DNA from: Austropuccinia psidii
Taxonomy: Eukaryota; Basidiomycota; Pucciniomycetes; Pucciniales; Sphaerophragmiaceae
Length of the DNA stretch: 64,000 nt
Reading direction: 5' to 3'
NCBI GenBank assembly: GCA_023105745.1
Contig: JALGQZ010000007.1
Location: 1,318,592 to 1,382,591 of the forward strand
The stretch's first letter is position 1; the number at the start of each line of letters is the position of its first letter. Position numbers and translations under genes: made by a program. This document shows, one piece after another, positions 10,440 to 21,360 of this stretch. Under the pieces are notes generated by a model. It was not told the DNA's origin and made no database searches. It saw only the letters and a program-made list of their open reading frames with translations.

Positions 10440-11784
10440 TCATTCTTTGAATCGGCATGAGATTGTATTACCATCCCTGATTTGATAGCCCGCTCTCTCG
10501 CCAATCTCATAATAGCCATTGCTTTTTTGCCGCATTGTTTTTGCTAACCTGCTTGAGCATTGTGCGGACATACCCACTAGTGTCGTGCTTTCATTGTCCT
10601 GTGCTGGATCAGTATAATGAACAAATGTACTACTGGCCCACACTACCTGAATGAGCCCATGACATGCGGATAGATCAATCCAAAAATGCTCATTTGGGAA
10701 AATCAATTTTCCCCCTGTACACCGCTTTGACGCATCTCTTTGAATTTGGCCGGTCCGCTTATCAGCTTGAAACCACCATCCCGAAGCATACAGCGATGCA
10801 TCCTTATCAACATGAGGTGCGTTTTTGAATCCATTCATGGTGAAAGTGAGTGCGGAAGCGAACTCGAATGCACCCTGATTTGCCGGAATATCGCCTTCAT
10901 AGTTGACTTGATCAAAAGACGGAACCCCCAATGAGTTGTAGCAATTTTGAATCTTCTGAAATAAATTATCCCCAACATATTGTAAGGATTGACCTAGAAT
11001 GCGACCCACCGAGCTAAGATTGGCACCTCGGTCCCGCCATTCATCTTTTGCATTTTCAATTTTGCCAGCACTACCATACAGACCAAATTGTTCATTCTTC
11101 GTGGTGCATTTGCGCCACCCAATCGCGAACATAAATCCCTCCAGTAATGCTCCATTTGTTGCAATAGGGTCAGTGAACCTCTTTTCGCGAAATAAGAATT
11201 GTGATAATTCATCCCATTGATTGACCTCGACTTCACTCATTGTTGTGAATGGTCGGAATTCAACAAGGGCAATGAGTAATCCGGTTGAAGAGAAAATTGC
11301 CACACGGCCAAAGTGAATGCGTTTGATCTGATTGACATCCACCACCCTCCGAATTTCACTTGGGGTGATATTTGCTGATACTGGCATTGATATTTGTGCT
11401 GTTGGGCGAGAGGAGGAAAAAAACCTATTCATTCGGGTCGTTTTGCGCTCATTTGTCTTTTGGGATCTGCTACTATTCCCGAGTGGTTGCGGGATCACTA
11501 TGTGTTGAAGCACACAAGATATCAGATACTGCCAAGGAGCTTTCTTTGGCACACATCCTTTGACTTCCCTGTTGGAGCCCACATGACATTGGCACAATCT
11601 GAACCGACTAAAGCCCATGTTCTTCAGTGGGGCCCAATGAGGGTGCCACATAAATGTGGAAGCATATATATATATCTATATATATACACTGAGATTAAGC
11701 GAGTAACTCACACTTTCCTTCCTCAGCCCGACGCTTTCTCGCGAGTTCCCTTTTACGCTCTTTTCCTTTTTTCGTGAATGGCAT
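10440..11784 (-). CDS. TET/JBP-like 2OG-Fe(II) dioxygenase
   Basis: The body is a continuous minus-strand frame ending at 10440. I model a first exon 11784-11712 (basic MPFTKKGKERKRE start, donor GTGAGT) spliced to 11539-10440, giving 390 aa in phase; the 172-bp intron is longer than its neighbours, so the acceptor is tentative. Visible motifs: RIHFGRVAIFSSTGLLIALV core strand region, NAPHVDKDAS with the HxD iron ligands (H267, D269), a distal histidine in STFVHYTDPAQ (H332), and an Arg after the last strand (SSRLA, R355) suited to 2-oxoglutarate. Basidiomycete TET/JBP proteins oxidise 5-methylcytosine and are greatly expanded, often beside KDZ-type DNA transposons. All ligands look intact. 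The substrate is inferred from the family. No transposase is visible here. Confidence 0.8.
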
Positions 11785-12219
11785 GCTTTCAGCAGAAAAT
11801 GAAATGAAACCGAATGATTACTGATTTCTTAATATCACCTAAATTGGATTGCGATGGATGAATCTTTTTTAATTGCGGCTAAAAAGAAAGCTCACGCCTG
11901 ACCTTGGCAAATTCACGATCTCAAATACCTGAACCTGAAAATTGCAGTGGATAGTGCATTATTCAATTTTACACATTGATGTTCCCATGCAATCACTTTC
12001 CAATCCAGCAATTTGGAATATTGCAAGCACACGCAAATGCAATATGCATCCTGCTGCGGATCCCTAGTTATCCCACTCCTCTTGAAAGACACAGGAACCT
12101 TTTGCCTATTATGGGCTGGCGTGAAGTGATACACGCGACCTCCCGCAATGCCCCCGCGTGTGCTACTTGTGGGCACAACGCCTGACTCAGCTTGCGTCTT
12201 GTCGGAGTCTTCGCAATGA
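11785..12219. other. Upstream region of the TET-like gene
   Basis: No recognised gene. A minus-strand frame at 11913-12176 (87 codons) has no identifiable motif and could be an unrecognised upstream exon or chance. Confidence 0.4.
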
Positions 12220-12243
12220 TGTACGGAGGCATGCCGCCGTACA
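12220..12243. repeat. Near-palindromic 24-mer, copy 3
   Basis: It begins TGTACGG and ends CCGTACA around GGCATGCC, with one mismatched pair. It lies between the TET-like gene and the 688-aa orphan gene. Confidence 0.7.
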
Positions 12244-12361
12244 ATTACTATTGGTACTCAGACTGTGGCATCCGGGCAGTAGTAGGATAGGAAGTCATGA
12301 TTATTAAATTCATAAATCACTTTGCAAAATTAAATTACAATCTATCTAGTACAAAGCTAAT

Positions 12362-14603
12362 CTAAAACGGGTCAATCCTGGTTGTGAGTTTAGCTGACCT
12401 GGGTACCGTCAAGGTGACCTCATCACTTGAACCAAGCCCGCGATTCGCCACCCAGGCATCACCAAAGTCTAATACTAAGCATCGTGCAAAATCAAATCTA
12501 AGAGGTACAGTGGGGTTAAAAGACTCTGATGAGAAGAAACTTTTATTCAGTAAATTACATATATACTTATTAGTACGTAGCCACACTGGCTCCACTAGAT
12601 TTTTACCCTCTGAAAGTTTTGCGGAAATGTCAATTAGTGCTAAAGCCCCTTTAACTGAGCTTGTTCTCCAGTCATCTGAGCATACCATCAAACCACGAAC
12701 CCCCGCTGCACAGAATGCCGCTAATATACCATAGCAAATTCGATTGATTCCAAGATTCTTGTGACACGCCAAAAGATCTTTGATGGCCTCATTTTTTTTT
12801 GAGTTTGTGAGTTTGCCTTTGATGCCATTAACTTCGACCTTTGTATGTGCACGTACCATGTTGTATGCAATCATCAAATGGATAACTGTATCCATTAGAT
12901 CCTCCAGGTTCTTGTGCGGCTTTGTGGATATCTCATTGTCAGCCCCGCCACCTTCAATGCTGAGTTGGGTTGCACGTTGCTTCGATTTACTCAAGCAGGA
13001 GGCAAGGTATTCAACTGCTCCCCGTTCGAGTCCAAGAGGATCGGTTGAATTTGATGTTGGTGCAACATATGGTTTGGGTGCAATCACATCGTATGAGACT
13101 AAACTAATGGATTCAAACATAACATTTGCCCAAAAATGTTTAACTGGATTGGCGGGGTAAAGAAGGCTCTGGACCATTTTGAAGAAGGAGTGTTCAGATT
13201 TTGGGAGATTATCTGGAGGTTTAGCTGATTCCTTCATCAATTTGAGATTCCAAATGTTGTGATCAAAAAACGCTTCTGTTTCGGTTGGCTTAAAAAAATC
13301 TAACCCTGTATATTGCAATTTATATCACCAGTCAACAGCCAATAATCAAGTATCATGCACAAAGATAAAAAAAAACTCACCTGCCATCTCAAGGTCCTGC
13401 AGCCAAGCCGACATTTTAAGATCTCGGTTACTGATCACCTTAATACCAACGGGCAGGAATGTATGAGCATCCTTTGTTGGTAAATTGTCCCATCTATTTT
13501 TGTAAATCCTATTGATATTATCAAGCCCCCTTTTCCATGATTGTTGAGTAATATTGGAATGATAATTCAAAACGCCTGCAAACTCTTCCATGCGGGATAA
13601 AAATATTCCTTGAAAATTCGCAGCGGATGACACTTCGGGCTCAGCGTCGGGAATTATATCAGTCATATCTCGTCCCATTGTATCATGTTTAATTGTTTCC
13701 CTTTCTTGAAAGGCTTGAATATTCCGAGGAGAGGCGGGAGGGGTTGCATCATGCATTGTTTCATTGGGTATCGGGGGACTTTCAGTATGTGGAGCTTCAT
13801 CATGGATTGTTTCATTGAGTATTGGGGGGGGTTCAGTATGCGGAGGTTCATTATCAATATGGTCCCCTTCAACATTGATAATTTCATGACCTTGATCACG
13901 AGAATCCTTTGCGGCTTCAAAGGTACGGCGTTTTTTGTTTGTTTTTTTGGTCGCATGTATATTTGGTCTTTTTCCTAATCCTTTGCCTGGAAATCCAATT
14001 ACAACTCGAGATCCTTCAGGTAGAGATTCTCCCACCTCCACACCTGCCCATATATTGTAAGCAGCTATTTTTATCAATTTTGTTTTGAATTAGTAATGGA
14101 CTTACGGTTCAAATCCATTTTGAGCAGGCTCATGGCTTCAGCAATCTTTTGACGCACATAATCAGGAATTTTACTATCATTTTGGATTTTTTCGAGCCTT
14201 GGGATTGTTTGAGCAATGTTGGAGACAAATTGTTCCTTGGATATAATTTCCACCTCCCCACTGAAAATTACATCATCTTGCCCATCATCTTCTGTCGGTG
14301 CACAAGGTTCAACAGTCTTTTCCTTCTCATAACTTTTAAAATTCGGTTTCTGAGAGCTTGGAGGCTGCCGTGAAATAAAGGCTATGACACAATATCAGGT
14401 TTTGAGAGATTTGAAATATTAAAGATGGATGCATACTCACATTCCGGAAGAACTGGTGGATCTTGATTATCTTCATGTGACTGGCTCTCTACTTCAATGC
14501 CTAATTCACGACTACTGGCGATATCAGAGATTTCACTTCCACTCTCTGGGGCTGAAGTTGGTCGTTCATTGAATTCTGTTGAATTTCCCGGGGTTCGGGC
14601 CAT
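12362..14603 (-). CDS. Orphan 688-aa protein, four exons
   Basis: Exons 14603-14441, 14381-14106, 14064-13381 and 13305-12362 add to 2,067 nt in phase; all donors are GTGAG or GTAAG. The second intron (41 bp) is very short but in phase with a TTACTAATTC branch-like site. The N-terminal half is acidic, Pro/Ser-rich and probably disordered, with a KKTNKKRR-type nuclear localisation candidate and tandem PPHTEPPPI/APHTESPPI-like repeats. The last ~315 residues form a well-ordered, mostly helical domain (segments such as HFWANVMFES, VIHLMIAYNMVRAHTKV, ICYGILAAFCAAGVRGLMVCSDDW). I recognise no family. The fold could be enzymatic or structural. Its neighbour is the TET-like gene on the same strand. 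Confidence 0.75.
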
Positions 14604-15079
14604 AGCGGAGGTAGTTTATTAAGCAAATAGATGGTGACGAGTTGATTGCTAACTTGTTTGAAAATTTTTTGATAAAAGATCCAAATTCAAGAAAAAAGGT
14701 GCAAATGCGATTTGTCGGGAAATTGAAGGAGGCGATGTTTTGCAAATTATTTCATATCATGCAAATGAAATCACTTCCCTGTGAGACATTGAATAAAGTT
14801 GACTAGTGAGAAACCTACTAAAGTCAACTTTTGAACTATTCAATGCTCATGAGGTAAGGACTAAGCAAAGTGTTCATTTGATTGATATGAAATAAAATGG
14901 TTTTGTCGGCGAAACAGGAGACACAATTCTTGTCTTAAATAGTCCACTTATTAGGTTTTAATTTGTGAGTCTCATGATTTAAACCCTAGCCACAACATGG
15001 TGAATATACTGACCAATATCCCCTTAGGTCCTGTTGGCAGAGAAGGCCACTCAGCATATTTCGGCAATTGCGTTCATCG
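14604..15079. other. Intergenic with a long inverted repeat
   Basis: Promoter side of the 688-aa gene. Arms 14787-14795 (CATTGAATA) with 14837-14845 (TATTCAATG), and ~14796-14804 with ~14821-14830 (AAGTTGACT / AGTCAACTT), form a nested stem around a loop of about 16 bases. No gene is seen. Confidence 0.6.
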
Positions 15080-15108
15080 TGTACGCCAACAAGCCACCGT
15101 ACTGTACA
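15080..15108. repeat. Degenerate copy of the near-palindrome
   Basis: It begins TGTACG and ends CCACCGTACTGTACA with an altered left core. It lies immediately before minisatellite 2, as copy 2 lies immediately after minisatellite 1. Confidence 0.45.
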
Positions 15109-15138
15109 CTATGGATGTAATACGGAAGCGTGAGGAGG

Positions 15139-15675
15139 GTAAGCGTTGTCGGAGGCATGTCGGGAGGGCACTACATGAGCGTAAGGATGGTAAGCAGTGT
15201 CGGGAGAATGTCGGGAGGGAGGGTAAGCGTTGTCGGAGGCATGTCGGGAGGGCACTACATGAGCGTAAGGATGGTAAGCAGTGTCGGGAGAATGTCGGGA
15301 GGGAGGGTAAGCGTTGTCGGAGGCATGTCGGGAGGGCACTACATGAGCGTAAGGATGGTAAGCAGTGTCGGGAGAATGTCGGGAGGGAGGGTTACTGTTG
15401 TCGGAGGCATGTCGGGAGGGCACTACATGAGCGTAAGGATGGTAAGCAGTGTCGGGAGAATGTCGGGAGGGAGGGTAACTGTTGTCGGAGGCATGTCGGG
15501 AGGGCACTACATGAGCGTAAGGATGGTAAGCTGTGTCGGAGGCATGTCGGGAGGGCACTACACAAGCGTAAGGGTCATCAGTGGTGTCGGAGGCATGTCG
15601 GGAGGGCACTACATGAGCGTAAGGATGGTAAGCGTTGTCGGAGGCATGTCGGGAGGGTACTACACAAGCGTGAGG
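15139..15675. repeat. Minisatellite 2, 84-bp unit
   Basis: GTAAGCGTTG/GTTACTGTTG unit starts recur at 15139, 15223, 15307, 15391 and 15475, an exact 84-bp period. Each unit has a GTCGGAGGCATGTCGGGAGGG half and a GTCGGGAGAATGTCGGGAGGG half separated by CACTACATGAGCGTAAGG. After ~15559 only the first half-type repeats (~51 bp). Because 84 is divisible by 3, three frames stay open over the array (14997-15704 and 15130-15696 on +, 15109-15609 on -). The + frame at 14997 would give a 28-residue Arg/Cys/His-rich repeat, but nothing singles it out as coding. Confidence 0.85.
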
Positions 15676-16038
15676 ATGGTAGGGGCGGGGGTGTGAAAGC
15701 GTAAGGAGTGGTGAGGACGGAGAGGGGCGGGCAGTGTCGGAGTCTCATCCGGATGGAGGGCGGTGCGGGTGCGTAAGCATGCTAAGCGTCGGGGAGGCGG
15801 AAGCCAATGAGGTGAAATTACACGAACGTTGCGCATAGTGTTGAAATGGGTTTGGGCTTTGAGTGACATTCTCATGTGACACATGTGACGATTGACGTTG
15901 TCTTGACGCTGACGTGACGTGACCCACTAAATCCAGTGACTATAAAGTGACACTAACGCGACTGAAGCAAGATTTTATACTGACCGCGGTGCGACGTGAA
16001 GTCAATCGCCGACGATTGACGCGAGATTCGCCCTGGTG
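15676..16038. other. Unique flank before the retroelement nest
   Basis: GC-richer sequence with many TGACG words (15880-16020) and no gene. It ends abruptly where homology to a Gypsy integrase starts. Confidence 0.5.
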
Positions 16039-17197
16039 AGGAAAGAAATTTGGAATGATGATCCAAATCCAAGAACCAAAATCCCCTTAGGAAATAGTTC
16101 ATATGGATTGGGTAACAGCATTACCTCCAGGAGGAGACAGAAGCTATAATGCATGCCTAGTATTGGTTGACAGGTATAGCAAAACTCCCATGTTCCTACC
16201 ATGTCATAAAGATGACACAGCTATGGACACAGCCATAATTATATGGAATAAAGTCATTAGCCATACAGGCTTATTCCAGAATATTATAAGTGACAGAGAC
16301 CCAAAGTTCACTTCAGCATTATGGACAAATCTCCATAACCTGTTTGGGACAAAGTTATCATTCTCAAAAGCTTACCATCCTCAAACTGATGGTTTAGCAG
16401 AAAGAATGATACAGACCTTAGAGGACATGATCAGAATATTCTGTGCTTATGGGCTAGAATTCAAAGATTCTGATGGCTTTACCCATGATTGTTGTACACT
16501 AATACCAGCTCTTGAACTGGCATATAAAACATCAATCCATCCTTCTATGGGAAAAACACCAGAAATTCTAGAAAAAGGTTGGAATCAAAGACTTCCTTAT
16601 GATAGCCTCAAAAAGGAGTTAGTGGATATACATCCAACAGCAAGCATCTTTAAGATAATGCTTGACAAAGCAAGACACCTTGCAAACAGATGGATGAAAG
16701 ACTCTTTCAAATATGCAAAAGAAAGATGGGATAAGAGTCATAAGCCACCTGATTTCAAATTAGGAGACTTGGTCCTAGTATCAACCCTTAATTTCAATAA
16801 CATAAAAGGCCCAAAAAATTAAAAGATTCCTTTGCAGGACCATTTATGATATAAGCACTTCATGGACCCAATGCTGTGCAATTGGAACTCACAGGTGTAC
16901 TAATGAACAAACACCCAACTTTCCCTGTAAGTCTAATAAAACCTTACAGTTCAAGTGACAAGGAGTTATTTCCACTAAGAAATAAACCCCCACTTGAAAT
17001 TCCCCCCTTGGAAGAAGGAGAGGAAAAGAAAATAGTAAAAGTCCTTAAAGAAAGAAGGACAAGAAACAAAAAAGAAAGGGAATACCTTTTAAGGTATAGA
17101 AATTCAACTCAAGAAGATGAATGGCTACTTGAGAAAGATATAAAAAATGCTGATGAACTACTAAGAAGGTTCAGACATGAAAGAAAGCCTGAAAAAT
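16039..17197 (+). pseudogene. Element A: truncated Gypsy pol (integrase and C-terminus)
   Basis: The frame starts mid-pol, at the stretch after the integrase zinc finger ([15 protein letters not shown]). The catalytic core follows with the first Asp in MDW, SDRDPKF, and the Glu in [13 protein letters not shown]; then the C-terminal [12 protein letters not shown] module and a basic tail ending in RRFRHERKPEK. Breaks: TAG at 16088-16090 in place of the Trp before EIVHMDW, a 1-nt deletion near 16815, and TAA at ~16853. It closely matches the same region of element C. Everything upstream of the integrase core is missing at a sharp boundary with unrelated DNA. Confidence 0.9.
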
Positions 17198-17317
17198 AGA
17201 AAAGTTAAGCATTATTGAGCTTCAAGACTAACAAAGTAAATTGAAGAGGTAGGACAGTGGATGATACCCTAATTACACATATCAGATTGGGGTACAATCT
17301 TTTTTGGTGTTAGGGAA
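17198..17317 (+). other. Element A 3' non-coding and polypurine tract
   Basis: Between the pol stop and the LTR. The related H element ends in GGTGGGAGGGAA next to its LTR; here the tract is TTTTGGTGTTAGGGAA, a worn copy of the same polypurine tract. Confidence 0.6.
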
Positions 17318-19156
17318 TGTGAACCTTTGAGATATGACCACATACCCAAAAAGGTCACAAGAAATATTTAATATAATTATACATTAAAAATAAATACCTT
17401 AAAGCTACAAAAATACCATAAATTGGTATAAAACTTGGTTTAACTTAAGCCCCACTGAATAAACATGTGAAATACATTGAACCATTGGATTTCCCATGGT
17501 AAAATACACATATACCATTTTTATGGCATATCTGTAAAGTCAATATTTAATAATTTATAAGTGATAATACCTTATAAAAAACACAAATCCTTATTTATGT
17601 CAAACACAAATGAAGCAACATGTGAAAGAAATGGAACCATTGGATTTTCCATAAAACCCCACACATAAAACAATTAATAAGCTAAGCTTCAAAACCAATA
17701 CTTAAGGAATTAACCTGAATATATGCACTTTTTTGGTCAACGCATATATTCAAGGATTTTAGATAATATCTCTTGAATTATGCATGATAGAGTGATGAAC
17801 CAAAGATAAAGTCATCACTTAATTACTGTAGGAATACATAAAGGAAGTTTATTTCACAAGTTATAAACAAGGTTAAAATCTGTAAGGAATTATTGATTAA
17901 AATCAACAGAGCTGTTGACCACTTTGTTGTGAAAGTGGTCCAAACTTAAAAAAGTAGACAGTTGGCTTCTACTAGTTCATTCGTGAAGAATGATGTATTT
18001 GGTATTGTAATATTCAAGGTATAACCCCTTGAAATCATAGTTGGAAGTTTAAAATATTAAATTTCAACAGAAAAGATAAGTTACAAGAAAAATCATCAAA
18101 AATAGAGTCTTGATGATGTAATGAAATGCTCTTGGCAGCATAATGAGGTTATGCCAAGCTATCAGAATGCACTCTCCGAATTGCTGTAGCGTGTAAATCT
18201 TAAAAGTTCTTAAGGGTCAAAGTTTGAGCTTAATTTGATCATTTATGATCACTCACTGTAACCTTAAATTAAGTTTAACAGTCATATAAGTGATTCAATT
18301 GGGGAATACTATTAGTTCATGATGAAAACTAATAAAATCCACGAAATTTGGGGTTCTGCCAAGCCTTTGACGTCATCAAACTTAGAGTTATAGTGATAGC
18401 TCTAAATCATGGCGTAATAATGATGTAATGAGGTTTGATCATGATGTAATCATCACCAAACCTTAAAATATTGATCAATTCCAGTGGATATGATCAGTAC
18501 ACGTCTACTAGAAGCCTGATGGACTCTAGGAGGGAGGTATTTACTATAAATAGAGCTCTTTTTGCTCTGTTTTCCCCTCAGACCCATCAAAAACATTAAA
18601 ACAATACAATTAAAAAGGTAATATCTTTATTCTTTATATATAAAACTTTTATATTATTACAGACCAAAGTTCATCTTATTATAATCATTAATTTTTACGT
18701 CATTAAATCATTTTTTAATTGTTTTTGTTAAAAATCTCTCTAAAACTCATTTCCATGTAAAAATCAAGAATATTTGTAATTTTCTCTATTTTTTATTGTA
18801 AATACAATTTGGATAAGTTGTATTTACATTATTTGGCGTAAAATATCTCAAAATTATTATATTAAGTGTTAAAAGTAGGTTATTTTCTCTATATTATTCT
18901 TTGAATAATTCTTTAATTAATATAAATAGTATTTATATTAATTTATAACTCTAATATAGGTAATATTATTGGTATTAATTGTTTTTTATTAATACAAAAC
19001 AATTTTTTACGCCTTTATTATTTGTTTGTAACAATAATAAAGTGCCATTGAATATATTAATATATTTATTTTATTATATTATACTTTATAATATAAATTA
19101 TATTATCATATTTTATTGATAATATACTTATTTTTACGCCATAATTATAATAATTC
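17318..19156 (+). repeat. Element A 3' LTR, first part (split by element C)
   Basis: It starts TGTGAACCTTTGAGATATG, matching the solo LTR at 57493. It runs to ..ATAATAATTC, where element C is inserted; the missing ~110 bases resume at 51061. A TATAAATA box is at 18545-18552. The last ~550 bases are extremely AT-rich and carry several TTACGCC words. Confidence 0.88.
18545..18552 (+). promoter_or_regulatory. LTR TATA box (element A)
   Basis: TATAAATA followed by GAGCTC, at the same place in LTR copies of this family (for example 58762-58769). It is presumably the U3 promoter. Confidence 0.6.
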
Positions 19157-19864
19157 TGTAAGGTTTGACTATGAAACAATAAGTAAAAATTACTAATTTA
19201 TTACTTATTGTACTCTGAATGTCCTTATGAATTGAATAAATAAGATTAAAAATATAATAATAATAAATAATTATTATTATTATGGTGTAAAATAATTATA
19301 TTATTAAATAAATATAATAATATAATTTATATTATGAAAATATAATATAATAAATAAATATATTAATATAAAATAATTAATATATTTAAAAAGCTCTTTA
19401 TTATTGTTACCAACAAATAATAAAGGCGTGAAAAATTGCTTTTTATTAATAAAAAACAATTAATAACAATAATATTACTAATATTAAAGTTATGAATTAA
19501 TATAAATACTATTTATATTAATTAGAGAATTATTAAGAGAGTAATAATAGAGAAATTATTTTAATAAGAGAAAATAGCCTACTTTTAACACTTAATATAA
19601 TAATTTTGAAATATTTTACGCCAAAAAATATAAATACAACCTTTTTAAATTGTATTTACAATAAAAATAAAGAAAATTACAAATTATTCTGGATTTTTAC
19701 GTGGAAATGAGTTTTTAGAGAGATTCTTAACAAAAACAATTAAATAAATGATTGAATCACGTCAAAATGGATGATTATAATAAGGTGGACTTTGTTCTTT
19801 AATAATATAATAATTTTATATATAAAGAATAAAGAAATTACCTTTGATTTAATTGATTTAATGT
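19157..19864 (-). repeat. Element C 3' LTR, distal part
   Basis: Terminal ~700 bases of C's 3' LTR, matching 49052-49759. It is interrupted after AATGT (19860-19864) by element B and resumes at 29473. Confidence 0.9.
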
Positions 19865-21360
19865 TGTCACAGGGGCTCTTGGACAGAAATACAAGAGTGG
19901 CCTGGCACTCAGCAATCAGGGAACTCACTTGGAAGACTCCAAAGAATAAAGAAATAAAAATAAAGAATAAATTCCTCTAGAAGATATGCAGGTACAAGAT
20001 GAGATGCAAAAGAGGAAAGGGAAGCCAAATGGCCAAAGAGCCAACCAAGTAAGTCCTTAATCACTGTTTCAACCTGCCAAAAATGAATAATGGAATTAGT
20101 AAGGATATGACCACCAAATATCCATTGACAGGTGAAGAAAGAGAAAGAGAAAGGTGCTAAATGACTGACTTAATAATACCAGTATTTGCTTCACTAAAAA
20201 TGAAAAGAAAATAAAGATAAGATAAAATCAAAATATATTAATTAACTGGGGAAAACCCCCCAGGGTGGAAAGGGTAGCCGGTATATGTGAAAAGTTGGGA
20301 GCTTGAGTTCTTCAGGCTGAAAACTGATCTGTATTGATCCTTGAGGCTGTATTGATTCTTTTGGGAATTGATACAGCTGGCTAATGTTGAAATTTAATTG
20401 GGTTGAATGAATTTCCCTTGATTGAAAATTAAAATACAGTTCTTGATGGATCCAGACTGTATTGAAATGAATATGGTTGCCAAGATGGATTGAGTGGAGC
20501 TTTGACACTTGACAACTTCTTTTTGGCACTGCCTCTTGAATACACTTGAGAATGAATTGAAAGTATTCCCTTGGAAGGAATACTTGGAATGAGAATAACC
20601 AATGGCTGCTTGATGGCGTCATTGGTCTTTGACGCTGAAACACTTGCTCTTGAGCCTTGATGATTCCTCTGAATGATTGGGTGCCTTGATGACGTGATGA
20701 GATGTTGGAATGTCGAAATGAGCATTTGATATTGCCACCATTGAATTGCTGTTGAAAAATGATGCACAATGATATATAACATCATTTATGGCATATTGGT
20801 TGATTGGCAGGAAGATTACGTCCAAAGGTCTTGAGGTGGAAAGGCAGAGGGAAAAGGATGGATGTAATGGCTTCAGAGCTTGGAATGGTGTTTCTGGGCC
20901 TTTTGGGGTTTTTGGCCATTTTTGGGTTCTGAGCCAAAAACTGGCCCAAAAGGCGGGAAAGTGTCTTTTGGACACTTTGCGTCAAAGTGCGCAAAAATGC
21001 GCAAAAATGCGCAAAATGCGCAAAAGTGCGCAAATATGCGCAAATATGCGCAAATGCGCAAAAAGTGCGCAAATGCGCATTATGAGCCCAAATGGCCAAA
21101 AACAGCCATTTGGGCCATTTCCCCTGGTTTTGAGGGAAATGACCAGAAATACCCATTTGGGCATAAATTGCCGCTATGGGTGCTGGATTGAGGTGAAGGG
21201 CCATGAAGGCCCCAAAACACAAATGGCCATAAATGGTCCATGAGATGATGACGTGGCCATATTGGCCACTGGTGATGGATATGGCCAATTGGCCATAAAA
21301 GGACCGTGGCTTGATATGCCATATGGGGATCCAAGGAAGTGAATTGCCATGGTTGTGACA
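19865..21360 (-). repeat. Element B 3' LTR
   Basis: Starts TGTCACAGG and ends GGTTGTGACA. It holds a tandem array of TGCGCAAA words (~20988-21080), an 11-bp perfect dyad GCCCAAATGGC at 21086-21096 with 21105-21115, many TGGCCA words and, on the minus strand, a TATATA box near 20773-20778. Confidence 0.95.

Noticed and set aside
10291..12243. TET-like gene as cargo between two palindromes acting as terminal repeats
   Set aside because: The palindromes are self-complementary and no target duplication or transposase was found. Kept only as a boundary observation.
14997..15704. 235-codon + frame with a 28-residue Arg/Cys/His repeat
   Set aside because: The 84-bp period keeps several frames open on both strands. 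No frame is favoured and no splice or promoter context supports it.
1..16038. KDZ transposon
   Set aside because: No transposase of that type is encoded here; only the TET-like association suggests it.
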